Source of the DNA: Onthophagus taurus
Lineage: Eukaryota; Arthropoda; Insecta; Coleoptera; Scarabaeidae
Assembly: GCF_036711975.1 (NCBI RefSeq)
Contig: NC_091973.1
Coordinates: forward strand, 2,728,001 to 2,792,000
Direction of reading: 5' to 3'
Length of the DNA: 64,000 nucleotides
Positions 50,171 to 63,013 of the stretch are shown piece by piece; positions within the stretch are counted from its first letter, which is position 1, and every line of letters starts with the position of its first letter. Under the pieces are notes generated by a model. It saw nothing but the letters and a program-made list of their open reading frames with translations, was not told where the DNA came from and ran no database searches. Made by a program: the position numbers and the translations under genes.

Positions 50171-50176
50171 ATTTCT

Positions 50177-50455
50177 TCACTTTTACCACCTCTTGATAAA
50201 TTTATCCGATAGATAAAACCAGCTCTTAGGTCCATTACTACCATCTTTTAGTTAAATTTATCTTATAGATAAACCCATCTACTAGCCAATCAGAGCGCGT
50301 GAAATAGCCGTATCCATAGTAATAATCCCATAGATAGCTTAACCAGAAGATGGTAGTAACGAGCCTTAGCCAATGAGAGCGCTTAAAACCGCCGTAACCA
50401 TGGCAACTATCCTCTAGATAGTTTATCAGGAGGATGGTAAAAGTGGGCCTAAGAA
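50177..50455. mobile_element. TIR element (MITE) next to hairpin array
   Basis: Left end CACTTTTACCACCTCTTGAT and right end ATCAGGAGGATGGTAAAAGTG are inverted copies. Inside, CCAATCAGAGCGCG and CCAATGAGAGCGC with TACTACCATCTT / AGATGGTAGTA repeat again, so the element is itself built of two similar halves. No coding capacity. Confidence 0.65.
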
Positions 50456-51058
50456 AATCAATTACGCTTTGTTTAATAAGTGCCGATGGTAAACTTCCAG
50501 ATCCAGGAAATTTATGACTTGCCAGAAGATTCATTCTCAGGTAGCTTTATGTTGTCATCAGTTATCACTGGCGGGGTTGGGTTGGGTTGGGTTTTAAATC
50601 TGTTTAATTTCAGTTTTATTTTGAATTTACCGTGCATTTTTAAAATTTAATTTAAGTTTTTCTATATCTTTTAATGGTCAAATTGGGTTAAATTATCTTT
50701 AAAAACAAATATAAAGTTTTAAAATTACAATGCGATAAAGTTCTAAAGTTAAACAATTAAAATTGTTGGAGTCAATCGAATACTCCTATTTAACAAGTGT
50801 TTGGTTTTGGGTGTAAATCGAACCAAACTTACAAAATTGTTAATAAATAATGAATTTGTTTTTGGATAATGGTTATAATAATAGTTTAAAAATAAATAAA
50901 TTCTTTAAGGATGTATTTTAATAAATAAATCGAGTAAATAAGATGTTTTGAAAATTGCCGGTTGATGGGTGACATCGTTGTCGGTAAGTGTGATACCGAA
51001 CATGCGCAGTGGGTTTCGCCGTGTTCTCTATGGCTCTAAGTATGTAACTGGTGTAAAT

Positions 51059-54000
51059 ATGGAGTTTCGTGTAGGAGATAATATCGTAGGGTGTGTTGAA
51101 TTAAACGGATATGCGGGCGAAGGAATCGCCGATAAACTATACAAGGTGATTTGCTTAACCATCCCGTATTAGTGAAATTGCGTTTTATAGTCTTATCTGC
51201 ATGATTGCCGAAAGAGAGGTGCTCGTGTACGATTGTTTTGGAATGGTCGCCATGTTGAAAATATATGATTATAAAAAGTGGCCGTTGTAACGTTATTTGC
51301 AGTTTGGTGCGGTTTCGTATTGTGCGGGTGGAGCTGTGATAGTTTTTAGGAATTTGTGTTTTATATTACGCGAACGGGTTTTGGACAAATAACAAAACGC
51401 ATGTATCGCCGTTGTTTACGTAGAGAAGAAGATGAACCCACAAAGTCCAACGAAAACTGTACTCAGGATTTTAGAACGGGCGAATCCTTTCTACCACTTG
51501 TTCGATGCACGTATCACTTTAGCTATACTTTTTATTCAATCTCCTGTAGATTTCGACTCCTAAGTTTTCAAAACATTACAGTTACAGGTTTAGTTAACTT
51601 GTATCCGTTTTGTTTTCATGCTTATGCACTGACTAGTTCAAAAATCTAAATCAAACTTATCTTTACAGTATTACAATGAAGCTTTGAATAGTGACTCCAC
51701 TACCTATGAAGATAAGTGTAAAATAATCATCGAAATATGGAAAGCCGTTGGATTAACATACAAACAACACAATTTACAAGATATTATTCGTGTTATGGAA
51801 TGGGGAAAACATCACACATTCGATATTGTTTTAGATGGCCAGTGGGATACTCATAAAAGTAAGAAACTTTAAACTATTTGATTACCTAACACTACAATTT
51901 ATTTGTTTTAGCCTATTACGAACAAGTTTTTATATTGTTTCTAAAAGAATGTGAAGAAAATTTAGTTAAAGTTAATAAACAATTTCATTATCATTTTCAA
52001 AGGTTAATCAAACTCATTCAACAACCATGGGATAACAAAGTATTACGAGCCATTATACAGAGTAATGAAAAATCTGAACTCACAGAAAAAGGTATATATA
52101 ACATTTAGTATTTTAATCCTAACTATTATAAATGTACAAGACAACATTCTTTTTATAAATTTGTTAATTTTTGATTTGGTGATGAGTCACTTGTAGTTTA
52201 TTCATATCAGGAATGTTGAGTTGGCAGAAATTTTAGGAGGTTTGAGATTCTTTAGCACATTTTCCAGAACCTCTGAGACAAACAAAAAGCTCGAGGTATC
52301 AAAAAGCCTTATCAAAAAATTTTACCAAGCCCTTATAAATTGAAACTTTGCCTTTTTTTGCTGAAATACGCGAACACCGATTTGGTGGGCGAATAATGCT
52401 GTTCAATAATATTATTGTATGCACATTGTGAGTCAATGCGCTGTAGACAAAACAAAAATAATCTTACAAGGTCCCTTAATACTTTATTCATAAAAACCGG
52501 ATTAAGAAAATGATGTCAAATGTCAAAACTTTGATATCTATCTCTTTCTAACACACATTCGCAACGCCGCTTTTATTTTCATTAACTATTGGCTGTCCCT
52601 ATCTAGTCGCGCAGTACGCGGTAAAGATACAAAATCTGCTCAAACAAACTATTTCTTTTGCTATTTTTGGTAAAAATATCGGAAAAAGATTATTTGCGGT
52701 TCATCTGTTAAAGATATTCATAAAAAAATATACAGTGTGTCTCAGAATAGACGTTACAATAGGTATAATGACCTAAAAATTTTTGAATTTTATTTTTATG
52801 GTAAAGAATTAAGCTCTGCTTGGTCTGGAGAGAATTTTAAGTATATTTTCATATTTTCAAAATCAACTCGGCCTTGACAGTGTTCAGGTAAAGTAAGCTT
52901 TTTAAAAAAATTTCATTAAGAAAAGTTGTCCAGAATGAGAAATTATGGCACTATGCTAAATTTCAGAAAGATACGCATTTTTACATTGATTAAACCACCA
53001 TATTTAATGAAAAAAAAATGACTTAAGTATAGTCTCCAATTTTTCTGGTGGTTTTTATGACTTAATTGCAGTCATATAACGAACAAAGACGGGGTTGTAA
53101 ACAGGTAGTTGACGAACCCCAAACTCCGGTGTGAGTTGTTCAGGTTCGCATTAACGGAAATTACAAAAACATAATATTTAAAAACAATATTAATATAATT
53201 CGTGAGCAATGTAATAATATTTCATCCGAATTGTGGTCGTAGTGCGTAAAATGCGTGAAAGATGTCGAAGATTTGTATGTGTCGCCACATGTACAGCGTT
53301 TTATTATTAGTGCTGATGATTCTTCTGATGACCACAGCTTAGAATGCGCGGAAAGTGACAACTGTTATTATGACACTGATGAAGAATCTTGAATTAACGA
53401 CAATCGCCGGTTAGAAATGTTAAATAGTTCATATTGAAATAAAATAAAAAAAGTAGTGCGTCCCTGGACTTAATTCGCTAGGAGGGCCTATCATAAATCA
53501 CGATCAGGTACTTTTTCGGGGTGATAATTACCGTTGCTACTGTTTCTGAGGGTCATAAAAACCACCAGAAAAATCGGAGACTATAGTCGCAAATATTGAC
53601 AAATAAATTGTATTATTCCGCAGTTTTAGTTCACATTAACAACTCACATCACAAATTATACAATATTTATGTTATTTAGACTAAAATGTTTAATTTTTAA
53701 AGTTCAACCAAAGTAGATAGATCCATAATTTCTCATTTTGAACAACTTTTCTTAATAACATTTTACTTAAAATTCTCTTCACACCAAGCAGGGCTTAATT
53801 CCTCAGCCTTAAAATAAAATTAAAAAATTTTCCAGTCTTTATACTTCTTCCTAAAACATTAACATCTATCCTGGGACATACTGTATACTAAACAAATTCG
53901 GTAATAAAAAGTTGATGAATTAATACTACACGAAGTAATAACCTTGTTCACTGGGGTTGGTCTATCAAATAAAACTCGCCTACGTTTGGGGGATGATTTG

Positions 54001-57000
54001 ATGATGCTTGATCAGTCTGGTGAAAGTAAAGGATTTTACCAAAAAGTTATTTGTTTATTGTTGGAAGTACTACTAAGTCGAGGACGAAACTTCTACCTTC
54101 ACAATATACCTTCACTTATTATGTGATGTAGTTTTCTTTGACCAATTTATTGTCAATAAGGTGTGGCAGTATTTTATCAGTTCCAATTTTAGTGGTTTTC
54201 CTTTATAAAAGGGGTAGTTGTGGATAAAAAAATCGATGACACAAGACAAAACAGTGTCAATATATTGAGTTGTTTTTCATATTTCAGTTTGATCTTGTAT
54301 TTTACTTGATTTTTAATAAACATACAAAAAACACAAAGTTTTTATTTCTATTCCTAATTTATACATACATTTTCGGTCTGATTAAGTTAATAAAGTATTT
54401 TTATTTTACAGAAATAGACTACTTTACAAATGAAAGTGGTTACACAATATCCATGCGAATCAAAAAATTAATCGACGCCCAATGTGAAGATTTAGCGATG
54501 AATTTGTGCTCGTCCTACTTGAAATGCCTGAAATTGGCCGAAGAGGGTAAAGTGACGCTGGCTGTCACTGAAGATCATAAAAGATACGCTTTCGATGTTT
54601 ACATCGCTTTATTGTATAGCTCCACCCGAATGGATAAAATCATTAGTTTGGTAAGTTATTTTTAGAACTCTAAACACATTCAAAACTGAATTTGTCCTTT
54701 TTGTTACAGTTAAAAGATTTAAATGATAAAGAAGCAAAAGAATTAGTGGGACGTTTTGCATCTAAGGATTCAGTAAATTGTAAAGTATGGAGGTCAAGTT
54801 ACAAATTGACGTTTATTTCGGCGATGCTTTTCTTGAAAAGGCACGCTCAGTTAGAATCGTTTGAAGATCAACAGACTGTGCTTCATATCATGAAGGGATG
54901 GCTAAAATCCATTGAGAATGGTTACAGTGTTTCGGACGCTGTAATTGGTTTGAAACGATTACTAACGCAGGAGACTACATCAATTTTTATCTACACGCTT
55001 ATTGAAAGCTTAAATTCTATCGATGTTAGTATATAATTAAATCAAAATTATTATGTGAAGTATCATTAAGAATTTTATAAATATTTGTTAGCCAGATCAG
55101 TCCCTAAAACTTAAGGTATATTCAAGCTTGGCACATAAGATTAGGGTTCTGAATAAAAAAAGGGTCCAACAATAATCAAGATATTTTCCGTGATAAACTT
55201 CGTTTTTCATTTCCTTGTTGCAGGTAAAACAAACTAGGATTGAATTATATATTCGTGCGTTAAATAAAGATTTGAACCGTTTGGAAACATCGAAAGTGGT
55301 TAAAGAAGATAAATTGGCGACGTCAATATCGCAAGCGTTAGCGGAGGGTTTATTAAAATTAGCTGCGGAGTTAGACGATCATTTAACTGTTGCTCGAGAG
55401 TGCGTATTAACGGCGTTTAGTTTAAATCCAACAAGGACTATATTTGATTTAATCGAAAAAATGGCGAATAGATGCGGATTGAATGTTTTAGATACCGGAC
55501 AGTGGAAGTGTAAATTTCATGCTATGACTGAAACTGGTGATACAACTAATATTTGTGAAGCATGTAATGAACCGATGGAACCGATAAGTTTGCGTGCTTT
55601 TAACACAAATACGATATTGAGTGAAGCGTTGACTGTCGAAAATGTTGGCCTTCCTCAAGAACTCTGTGACGATTTAGTAATAATATTGTGTTCACCGCGA
55701 TATCAACTATTAAGTTGGTTACAAGAGTGGAGTGATCTTCATCGTTTTTGCATCATGTACTTAGATAATCCACATAAAACTAAAAATTATATAACGGAAC
55801 TTAAATTTATCGAAATAGATTATTCTTTATTCCAAAAAGCGAGGCAGCAACTACAAATTGAGCCGGTTGATATCTGTTTTGGTTACGATAAAGTTTTAGA
55901 AGAATCAGACGCTGAAGATGAGGCGAGCGTCGCAGCAATAATGTCAGATTCCAGCGACGAAATCATAGATTATCACGCGAGGCGGAAAAATAAAATGAAG
56001 AAGCAGGTTATCAGAGATACTTCAGATGAGGAAGAGGAGGAACCTTCGAATATCCAAGAACCCAACAATTTAACTTCAGAACTTATAGAAAAATCATATT
56101 ACCCGCAATCCGATCCTGAAGTATTAAAATCGTTACGTTCGTTTAGGAAACGTAAAACGGAAGAGGAATTACGGGAGATTCCCTCAAAAATTACTTTGGT
56201 GGAAACGAGCATGTCTTCATGTTCATCACCATTTGCACAAATATTAGATTGGACTTCTCCTTTAAAACAGTCACTCGATAATATCCATAACCAGCTGAAT
56301 GAACCACAAGATCTACCACAACATCAAGAGTCTCGAGTTCCTCCACAACCTCAACAGTTTCAAGATTTACAACAGCCCCATCAAAAAGCACTACAACTGC
56401 AAAAGTTACTAGATCCACAAAAACCACTGGGTGTACAAAAGGATCTAGACCTACAACAACCATTAGATCTACAAAAGCCAGAAACAAGAATGCAAGAATC
56501 CCCAAAACCACAACAATACCAAGAGCCAAAACAGCCCCAAAAGCCAGAACAATCCCAAGAACCACAATCATTACACACTTCATCACTGTCTACTGAAGAA
56601 TCATTAAATCCTCTATTTTCAAATTATATCGCTGATGAAGCGATGGACTTATCAAAAAGTAAAAATCAAACAATTGGTGTAATCGAAGATTTCGATCCGT
56701 TTCAAGAAATCGATCGGATATTGGAAAATCCGGGAAATACCGAACCCGTTGCTGATGTTATTATAGAAGAAGAAATTGAAAAATTTTTAGATGTATCAAT
56801 AGAAACAAAAGAAAAGTCCGAGTCTTCCCTTGTTAACGTAATCGAAAATGTTGAATTAAATGATAAAGAATTAAAAGAAAAACAAGAAAAGGAAGAACAA
56901 CTAAATGAGGTATTAACTAGCGAACAATTAGATGATAAAAAATTAAATGGTGATCAATCAGATGGGGAATCATTAATTAGTGAGCAATTAGATGATAAAA

Positions 57001-60000
57001 AATTAAACGGTGAACTATTAAATAACGAATCAATTAATATTAGTCAATTGGGAGGGGCATATCCGCCTATTTCAATTGAAAATATTATTCGTAAAGATAT
57101 AATAGTACGTGCTTTAGCATCAAAAGTTGTCCTTCAAAGATTAAATCATAACCAAATGAGTGTAGCAACGGTACATTCTCCAACAAAACTGAGAGCGGAC
57201 ATAAATAACGAAGATGATGTTCTCGTACCGTGCTGTTCACCATCATCAACGATTGAGTTTAGTTCGAACGTTTCATCAAATTGTAACGAAACAGATATCG
57301 ACGAAAAAATGGAAAATCCGAAAAAAATAATTTTGGAAGATGTTACTCAAATTAACGATAACATCGATATAAGTATTATTGAAGAAGTTGTTGGGCAAAA
57401 AGTGATAAAGAAATCACAGCAGATGTCGGGAAGACGCAAAAATGATCCGTACTTAGATTTAGTATTAAATCAACCTAGATATAGGCGATCTCATAAGCAT
57501 CCGGCGAAGTTCGAAGATTACTTGTACGATTATCCTGATTGCCGCCGAAAGAAGCATAGTAAACAAGTCGATACGAACAAAAATGAAGTTGCGCAAGATT
57601 CTAACGACGTTGAGGATGATAAACGAAATGAAACGTCACCTAACGTTTTAAAAAGTGATAATTATTCCGGACAGAAATATTCACACCAAGATCCGGATGT
57701 TAAAGAACAAACGAATCAGGACAAGAGTTTATTTCGTGAAAAAGGTACTGAGGGAATTTTTACTGAAGAGACGGGGAAAATTGTAAAGAAACCTCACCGA
57801 GAATTTAATGAGAACAAAGAAAACTCGGTTTATATTTCGAAACGCACCATCAAAGGTAAGATAAAAAAGAAACCAAAGAAAACCCGTCGATTATCAAAAT
57901 CCGATGAAAAAGAAATTGAATCCGACCGAGAAATTGATGGCATTCAGGTCGGTAATGAAATTTATTCACGGTTACTTAAAGATGTTAAAGTAGTGATCGA
58001 TAGGATTTATTTACCAGATGGCAAAAAGAAGTTCTCCCTCAGTACCGATTCAAAAGTTTTTAAAATGTGCGAACGACTAAATCGTAAGCTTCCGCGAAAA
58101 CCTTTCGCAGAAACCAACAAGAACCAAAGAGTTTTAGAAGACTGGAGGTGTAAAAACCCTGAATTTAGTAACGCTTTATTAGAACCGCGAGTTTTTCTCG
58201 AACGCATGAACGTCAATGGGCGATTTCATAGCCCTAACAATCGAAAAAACGGGGAGAAAAAGTCTCATCGCAAATATAATACCGGTAACGTCCGTTCAAA
58301 CAATGCAAAAAACGTTTTGGCTAATGTGCCAGGCATGAAAGATACTGGTTTAATACAACCACCGCCCGTTGCGAACGTTGTTCAAGTCGTGCAAATGACC
58401 GGGAGATCAACAAACGCATCTACGGGATCTCAAACTAGCACGCAAGTTTCTCCGCATATACAAAGAATTGGTCAACCTCGACAAGATAAACCGGAAACTT
58501 CCGAAGATGCCGCCGCGGCGACGACATCAAAAGCTAGCTCTAATTCGAAACCGGCTACCACACAACCGTCGTCTTTGATCAACATTTTGTCGCATCCCGT
58601 TATTCGTACGTCAGCAGGTACTGCTGCTTCCGGTCGAACGCCGCCCGTCATTAATATTCTTTCGAATCAAATCATTCGACCTGCGAGTGCAACTCGCGTT
58701 ACTCGTTCCGCATCCACGGCTACAGCGACGATGCCTTGCCAGGTACGTAGTTTCACGTGTGATTTGGATAACTTTGAGCGGTTTTATTTGGAAATCTATA
58801 GCTTGTGACATGACTTAAGTTATGAATGTGATAACTTTTTTTAAATTATTTTTTTGTATTACGGGTTTAACATGTTTTCTTTTATATCGCTCATTGATGT
58901 AGTTTATCCGAGCATGCTTAATAAATTTTATTTTTATTTTGTACGCACGTTTTCATTATTTTCATTTTCATTATTCAATTTCGCGTGTAAAGCTTTTATT
59001 AATATCAATATTTTTTTAAGCTTTAGGTTTTCTTTCAATATATATTTTACTGTAAATATTGGCGGTGTGGGTTTGTCTAAGATTTCAAAAAAAGAATGAA
59101 ACGTTTTATTTTTCCAAGTAATTAAATTTATAATTAAATATATAAAGAATTATTTGGTGAGTATTAATGCATGTTACAAATGTTTTTATTAAATACGGGG
59201 TGCGGCACAGGAAACTGACGTTTTGGGAATGGTTTGTGTAATCTGATGTGGTAAAATGATTAAGGCGTACAATCCATTTAAAAAACATCCGTTTTCTATA
59301 TCATACCTTGTATTTTGACTGATTTTATAACACAAATATATTTTCAGTCAAATAACAATACGATTCGATCATCTGGTGAATCTCAATTAATCAATCAACT
59401 GACGAATCCCTCGAGATCAACGACAACGTCAAGCTCAACGATAAAAGTAGCGACATCATCGTGTGGTGAACCAGGTCGAATAGTTCAGTTTATATGTCAG
59501 TCTTCGGATGGGAAATTAATTCCGGTGTCGTCGTTCGCTCAGAATTGCGTAGTGAAAGTAGCCTCATCTCAAAGCGTATCTCCAACGAGCCCTGGTTACG
59601 AAGACGGTGGTTTCCCGAAGGCGGGAAAAAATAAATCGTCTTCAGATGGCGGCGGCGTCGACTCGGAATGTTCAGACACGTTGCCAAAATTTCAACAAGC
59701 ATTCGGTAAGTCCGTTTATCAGACCAAACCGACCGGGACTAACTCGACTAATGTAACTAACAACGTCGTCAATCATGAAGTTGAGAAACAGCCGAAATTG
59801 CCGGCGTCGACAACGACTACTGCCGTTGCTAAACCGGCGACAATTCCCGGCGGAGTTATTTATACGAGACAGGTTCAAAGCGGACAAACGATAAATTTGA
59901 TACCTCAAAGTCGAGGTCAAGTGTTTCGAATCGCCGCCACTTCGAATTCGGATCAAATTTCTGTCGTAAAAGACACGTTAATTCAAAATAAAATGAACGC

Positions 60001-63000
60001 GCTTTTAGCGGCCGCGTTAAGCAAAAAAGATAGCGATGATTCGGAATCCGATAAAAGGGATGATTCAACCCCCGCGAGTACGGCGACAACCACAACGACT
60101 CGCGTCGCAATTGCCACTCGCCCCGGATTCGTTCAAAACGCGAGAATCGTTAAACCCGTTTTACAAATACCCAGTAACGTTATAAGAAACGCCCCGCAAA
60201 ACATGAGTTCAACAACATTAGAACAATTGAGAGAATTTGACATGGTTTATAAACAAGTTAAAGAAAGAAGTAGCACAACACCAGTTAGCGAAACTTCAAC
60301 GAATTCTGAAGTTTCAGAATCGCAGTGTATAAGCGTAACATATCTGAATCAAGGACAAAAAATTAATTGCGCTCCCATAGTCGTAGTAAGTAGTTACAAC
60401 GCGATTCAGCCGGTGTCTTCGTCGACGCTGAACGTTGTTTCGCAAGGAAATACAAGTCCTAGAGTTACTCCGTCTCCATCTCAAACTGCCTCCTCGGTAA
60501 TTCCAAAAGTGACTCCAAAACCCTCGAAAGGAAAAACAGTAAAAACACCAGCCATTCAAACCGCTTCGAAAGCATCTCCGGTTCCAAAACCTCAACAAAA
60601 ACCACAAGAAGACGAACATACCACGCAAAGGATATTTGATATTTTGGCGGAGTACGCGGAACAGTTGAGAAATTCGCCTGATTTAAATAATAAACCAGCA
60701 CCTAGGAGGCGTTCGAACCCGCCAACGAATCCTAGTCAAAATTCTAAACGAAAAAAGAGTTCTAGTTCAAAAAAGCCGTCGCAGAGTAATTCGACGTTAC
60801 CCGCGGAACCGGATACCGAAGATCCCCGTACGTTAGGAAGCGAAGATTCTTCTTGCGGCGTGATGCAATTGTCCGTACCAGATGATGAACAGCCGGTTGC
60901 ATTGGCGAGTACGTCCGAGTCTAATGATTCGACTTCTACCCCTAGACAACAGCTTATACTAACCGATTCATCTAATCAACCCCGTAACCTAATAATAGCC
61001 GAGTCTAGCGTAGGCGAAGCTTTGAAAATGCCCAACACAGCCGTTCTAGTTCCCGGAAATTATATAATGCCCGTATCGATGGTGAAGGGTGGTCAACAGA
61101 TCGCCGTGGTGTCGGGTGGTAGTAAAATATTAGCAACCGTTCCCGCACGTTCTGGTCCTAACATGCTCTTATTCCAAAGTTTCCTAAATCAAAATAGAAA
61201 AAGTTCCGTTTCGACAGTCAAATATTCCGCCATTCAACCAATATCAGGAATTTCCTCTCAAAGCTTAGCTGGCGTCACGGCTCAACCTCCCGTCATTTTA
61301 CCCCCATTATCGCACAGCATAAGTACCGTGACGTTAGGACAACCCATAACTGTTAAAAAATTGGATAACGCTGGTCAAGTCAATACTGAACTATTGCTGA
61401 CGATTTCCCAATCTAGAGAAAATGATTCTCCAGAGGATGCTCCGCAACCAGATAGTAGTACGAACGTAGTGTCTACGAATCTTGAAACGGTGGAGCTTGA
61501 CGAAGCTGCAACGCTTTCCGACAATTGTTCCGAGAAAAGTTACACCCCGTACCAAAAACCGCTTATCGCATCACCCATTGCGACCCCTGTGATTGCACAA
61601 ACCAGCGTTGCCAACGCCGTCATGGCCAGTAACTCCACCGTTTCCGCACCTCCACCCACGGAAGACAACATCTCTGAAAGATCTTCATCTGCGGCCCAAA
61701 CGGTTATGACCCTAAATGTTTCTCCAATTGAACAAAAAGGTACGTATTACAACGAATTAATCATTACAGTAAAACCTTATACAACGTATCATGAACAATT
61801 TGATTTCTTGTTTAGGTGAACTGCGCAAAAATGAAGAACGAATTCAAACCGTACTAGTTACTGCCAGTGGTTCCAACGGGTCTATGATCGCTCAAGCTCG
61901 ACCTAACTTCAAAGATTCTACGCGTACCGTCAATAAAACACAATCGAATAAAGATGACTTTTTAAGAAATAACGATAAGGTAAGAAAAAGTGTTTGTTGT
62001 AATAAATGTTCTAAATAAGTGATTTTTACTTATAGAGAAATAGTGATTCAAAAAATACGCAAAGTAATAATGCGTATCCAGCACAAGGAAAGGTGAAGAA
62101 AGTTCAAGTGGCGACGCAGCGTTTAGATAGAGAGTTGCAACAATTGTGTCTGCAAAGGAAACAAGCGGCTTTAGAGCGCGAATTGCGACTGCAAAAGTCT
62201 CTGTCTGAAGAGTGTGAAGATTTGGGTGTGGATGAGCCGAGCACAAGCGACCTGTTTCCGGAGGCGGAATTGTTGTTCGATTCAAACCATTCGCCGTCGT
62301 TCGAACAGACATCGGACGTGACTAAACGAATCGTCGTTCAGCAGGAAGGAGGTAAGGAAGAGGCTAAGTTGACGTTGTTCAGCGATGACGATTTTTTATT
62401 TGAGGCCGGTGAGTACCAGAAAGGTGAAGGTACGGCCGAATACGATGGGAGGACCAACGGACAGAGCAACGACGCGGCGTCGCCTTGCGAAGACGCGACG
62501 CTGCTCAGGACTTGTACCTCCATGTCGGATGTAACACTCAATTCGCCAATTTCGCCGGACACTTTCCGTCCGACGACTCCTCCCCCGTTACACAAATATG
62601 TACATAAGTATAGCAATAGGAAAAAGAGTGATAAGACTACAAAGCAAACGGATAATTGGACGGGTGAAGTGTCCAGTTCCGAGGATACGACCGGAAGTAA
62701 TGAAATAAAAGGCGGTAGTCCGGAGGTTTGTTCGAGCAAAGGAATGACGATCGACGAAGACGGTCATCACTTTACTGACGGTAATTCGCATTCATTTAAA
62801 GTGGTGCGTGTCGCCGTTGCTAAACAGGAATGTGGCGATTGTTCGGAAGATGGCGACTGTTCGTTAAGCGGCAGAGGTGCACGGCGTAGTGTTAAGAAAT
62901 TGTGTTCCTGTTGCAACGGCGCATCATCGCAGGACTCGCGAAAGCGACCCGCTCAGCCGCACCAACACGTACCCGTGCCGCAGAAGAAGGTTTTCCCCAT

Positions 63001-63013
63001 GAAAAAAAGATAG
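51059..63013 (+). CDS. Very large protein with RLF/ZNF292-like N-terminal helical repeats
   Basis: Nine exons: 51059..51145, 51669..51858, 51912..52091, 54412..54650, 54710..55024, 55224..58742, 59348..61739, 61816..61979 and 62036..63013. They total 8,064 bases (2,687 residues); an upstream in-frame ATG at 51002 would add 19. Residues about 30-480 are helical and resemble the TPR-like N-terminal region of RLF/ZNF292/ZNF654 (block ISMRIKKLIDAQCEDLA). A short Cys/His cluster, WKCKFHAM ... ICEACNEP, follows at about 430-460 and could bind zinc. Then come an acidic region, a Q/P-rich stretch (around 56300-56580), a degenerate LDDKKLNG repeat, basic blocks, a Ser/Thr-rich region, a coiled-coil-like segment (RLDRELQQLCLQRKQAAL) and a basic tail ending FPMKKR. 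No C2H2 fingers are visible, unlike vertebrate relatives. Nuclear location is inferred. The exact family is uncertain. Confidence 0.7.
51146..51668 (+). other. Intron 1 of the Rlf-like gene
   Basis: 523 bases, with a 97-codon open frame (51356-51649) that does not join either exon in frame with splice sites I would accept. Nothing else is recognised. Confidence 0.5.
52731..53885. mobile_element. Outer TIR element with long arms (TA-flanked)
   Basis: Left end TACAGTGTGTCTCAGAATAG and right end CTATCCTGGGACATACTGTA are inverted copies. Similarity continues inward for about 200 bases (AATTAAGCTCTGCTTGG vs its complement CCAAGCAGGGCTTAATT; AGAAAAGTTGTCCAGAATG vs its complement). TA borders both sides. 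It is interrupted by a second element at 53032-53581. Confidence 0.8.
53032..53581. mobile_element. Inner 550 bp TIR element nested in the outer one
   Basis: GTCTCCAATTTTTCTGGTGG at the left is matched inverted by CCACCAGAAAAATCGGAGAC at the right, and the arms extend to about 30 bases (GTTTTTATGAC). TA lies on both sides. Inside, a frame reads SADDSSDDHSLECAESDN, an acidic run like those near the start of some cut-and-paste transposases, but no catalytic domain is seen. Confidence 0.75.
58743..59347 (+). other. Intron 6 of the Rlf-like gene
   Basis: 605 bases, T-rich, GTACGT donor and ATATTTTCAG acceptor. No other feature recognised. Confidence 0.7.

Larger units (their letters stand above)
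48314..51058. other. Intergenic region GPCR to Rlf-like gene
   Basis: GPCR 3' flank (AATAAA near 48545 and 48926), then the hairpin array at 49155-50170, then an inverted-repeat element at 50177-50455, then AT-rich DNA with the presumed promoter of the next gene near 50900-51058. Confidence 0.6.
52092..54411 (+). other. Intron 3 of the Rlf-like gene (2.3 kb)
   Basis: Holds the nested pair of inverted-repeat elements at 52731-53885. The flanks are AT-rich with no feature recognised. Confidence 0.7.

Noticed and set aside
50568-50595. GGGTT-type tandem repeat as a possible telomere-like tract
   Set aside because: Only about three units, and the usual insect telomere repeat is TTAGG; too short to mean anything.
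56191-56586. 131 codon minus-strand frame
   Set aside because: Antisense to the Q/P-rich region of the large Rlf-like protein; its Val/Leu-rich sequence is a by-product of the repeat.
59490-60701. Minus-strand frames opposite exon 7 of the Rlf-like gene
   Set aside because: Shadows of a long, intact coding exon with good splice borders.
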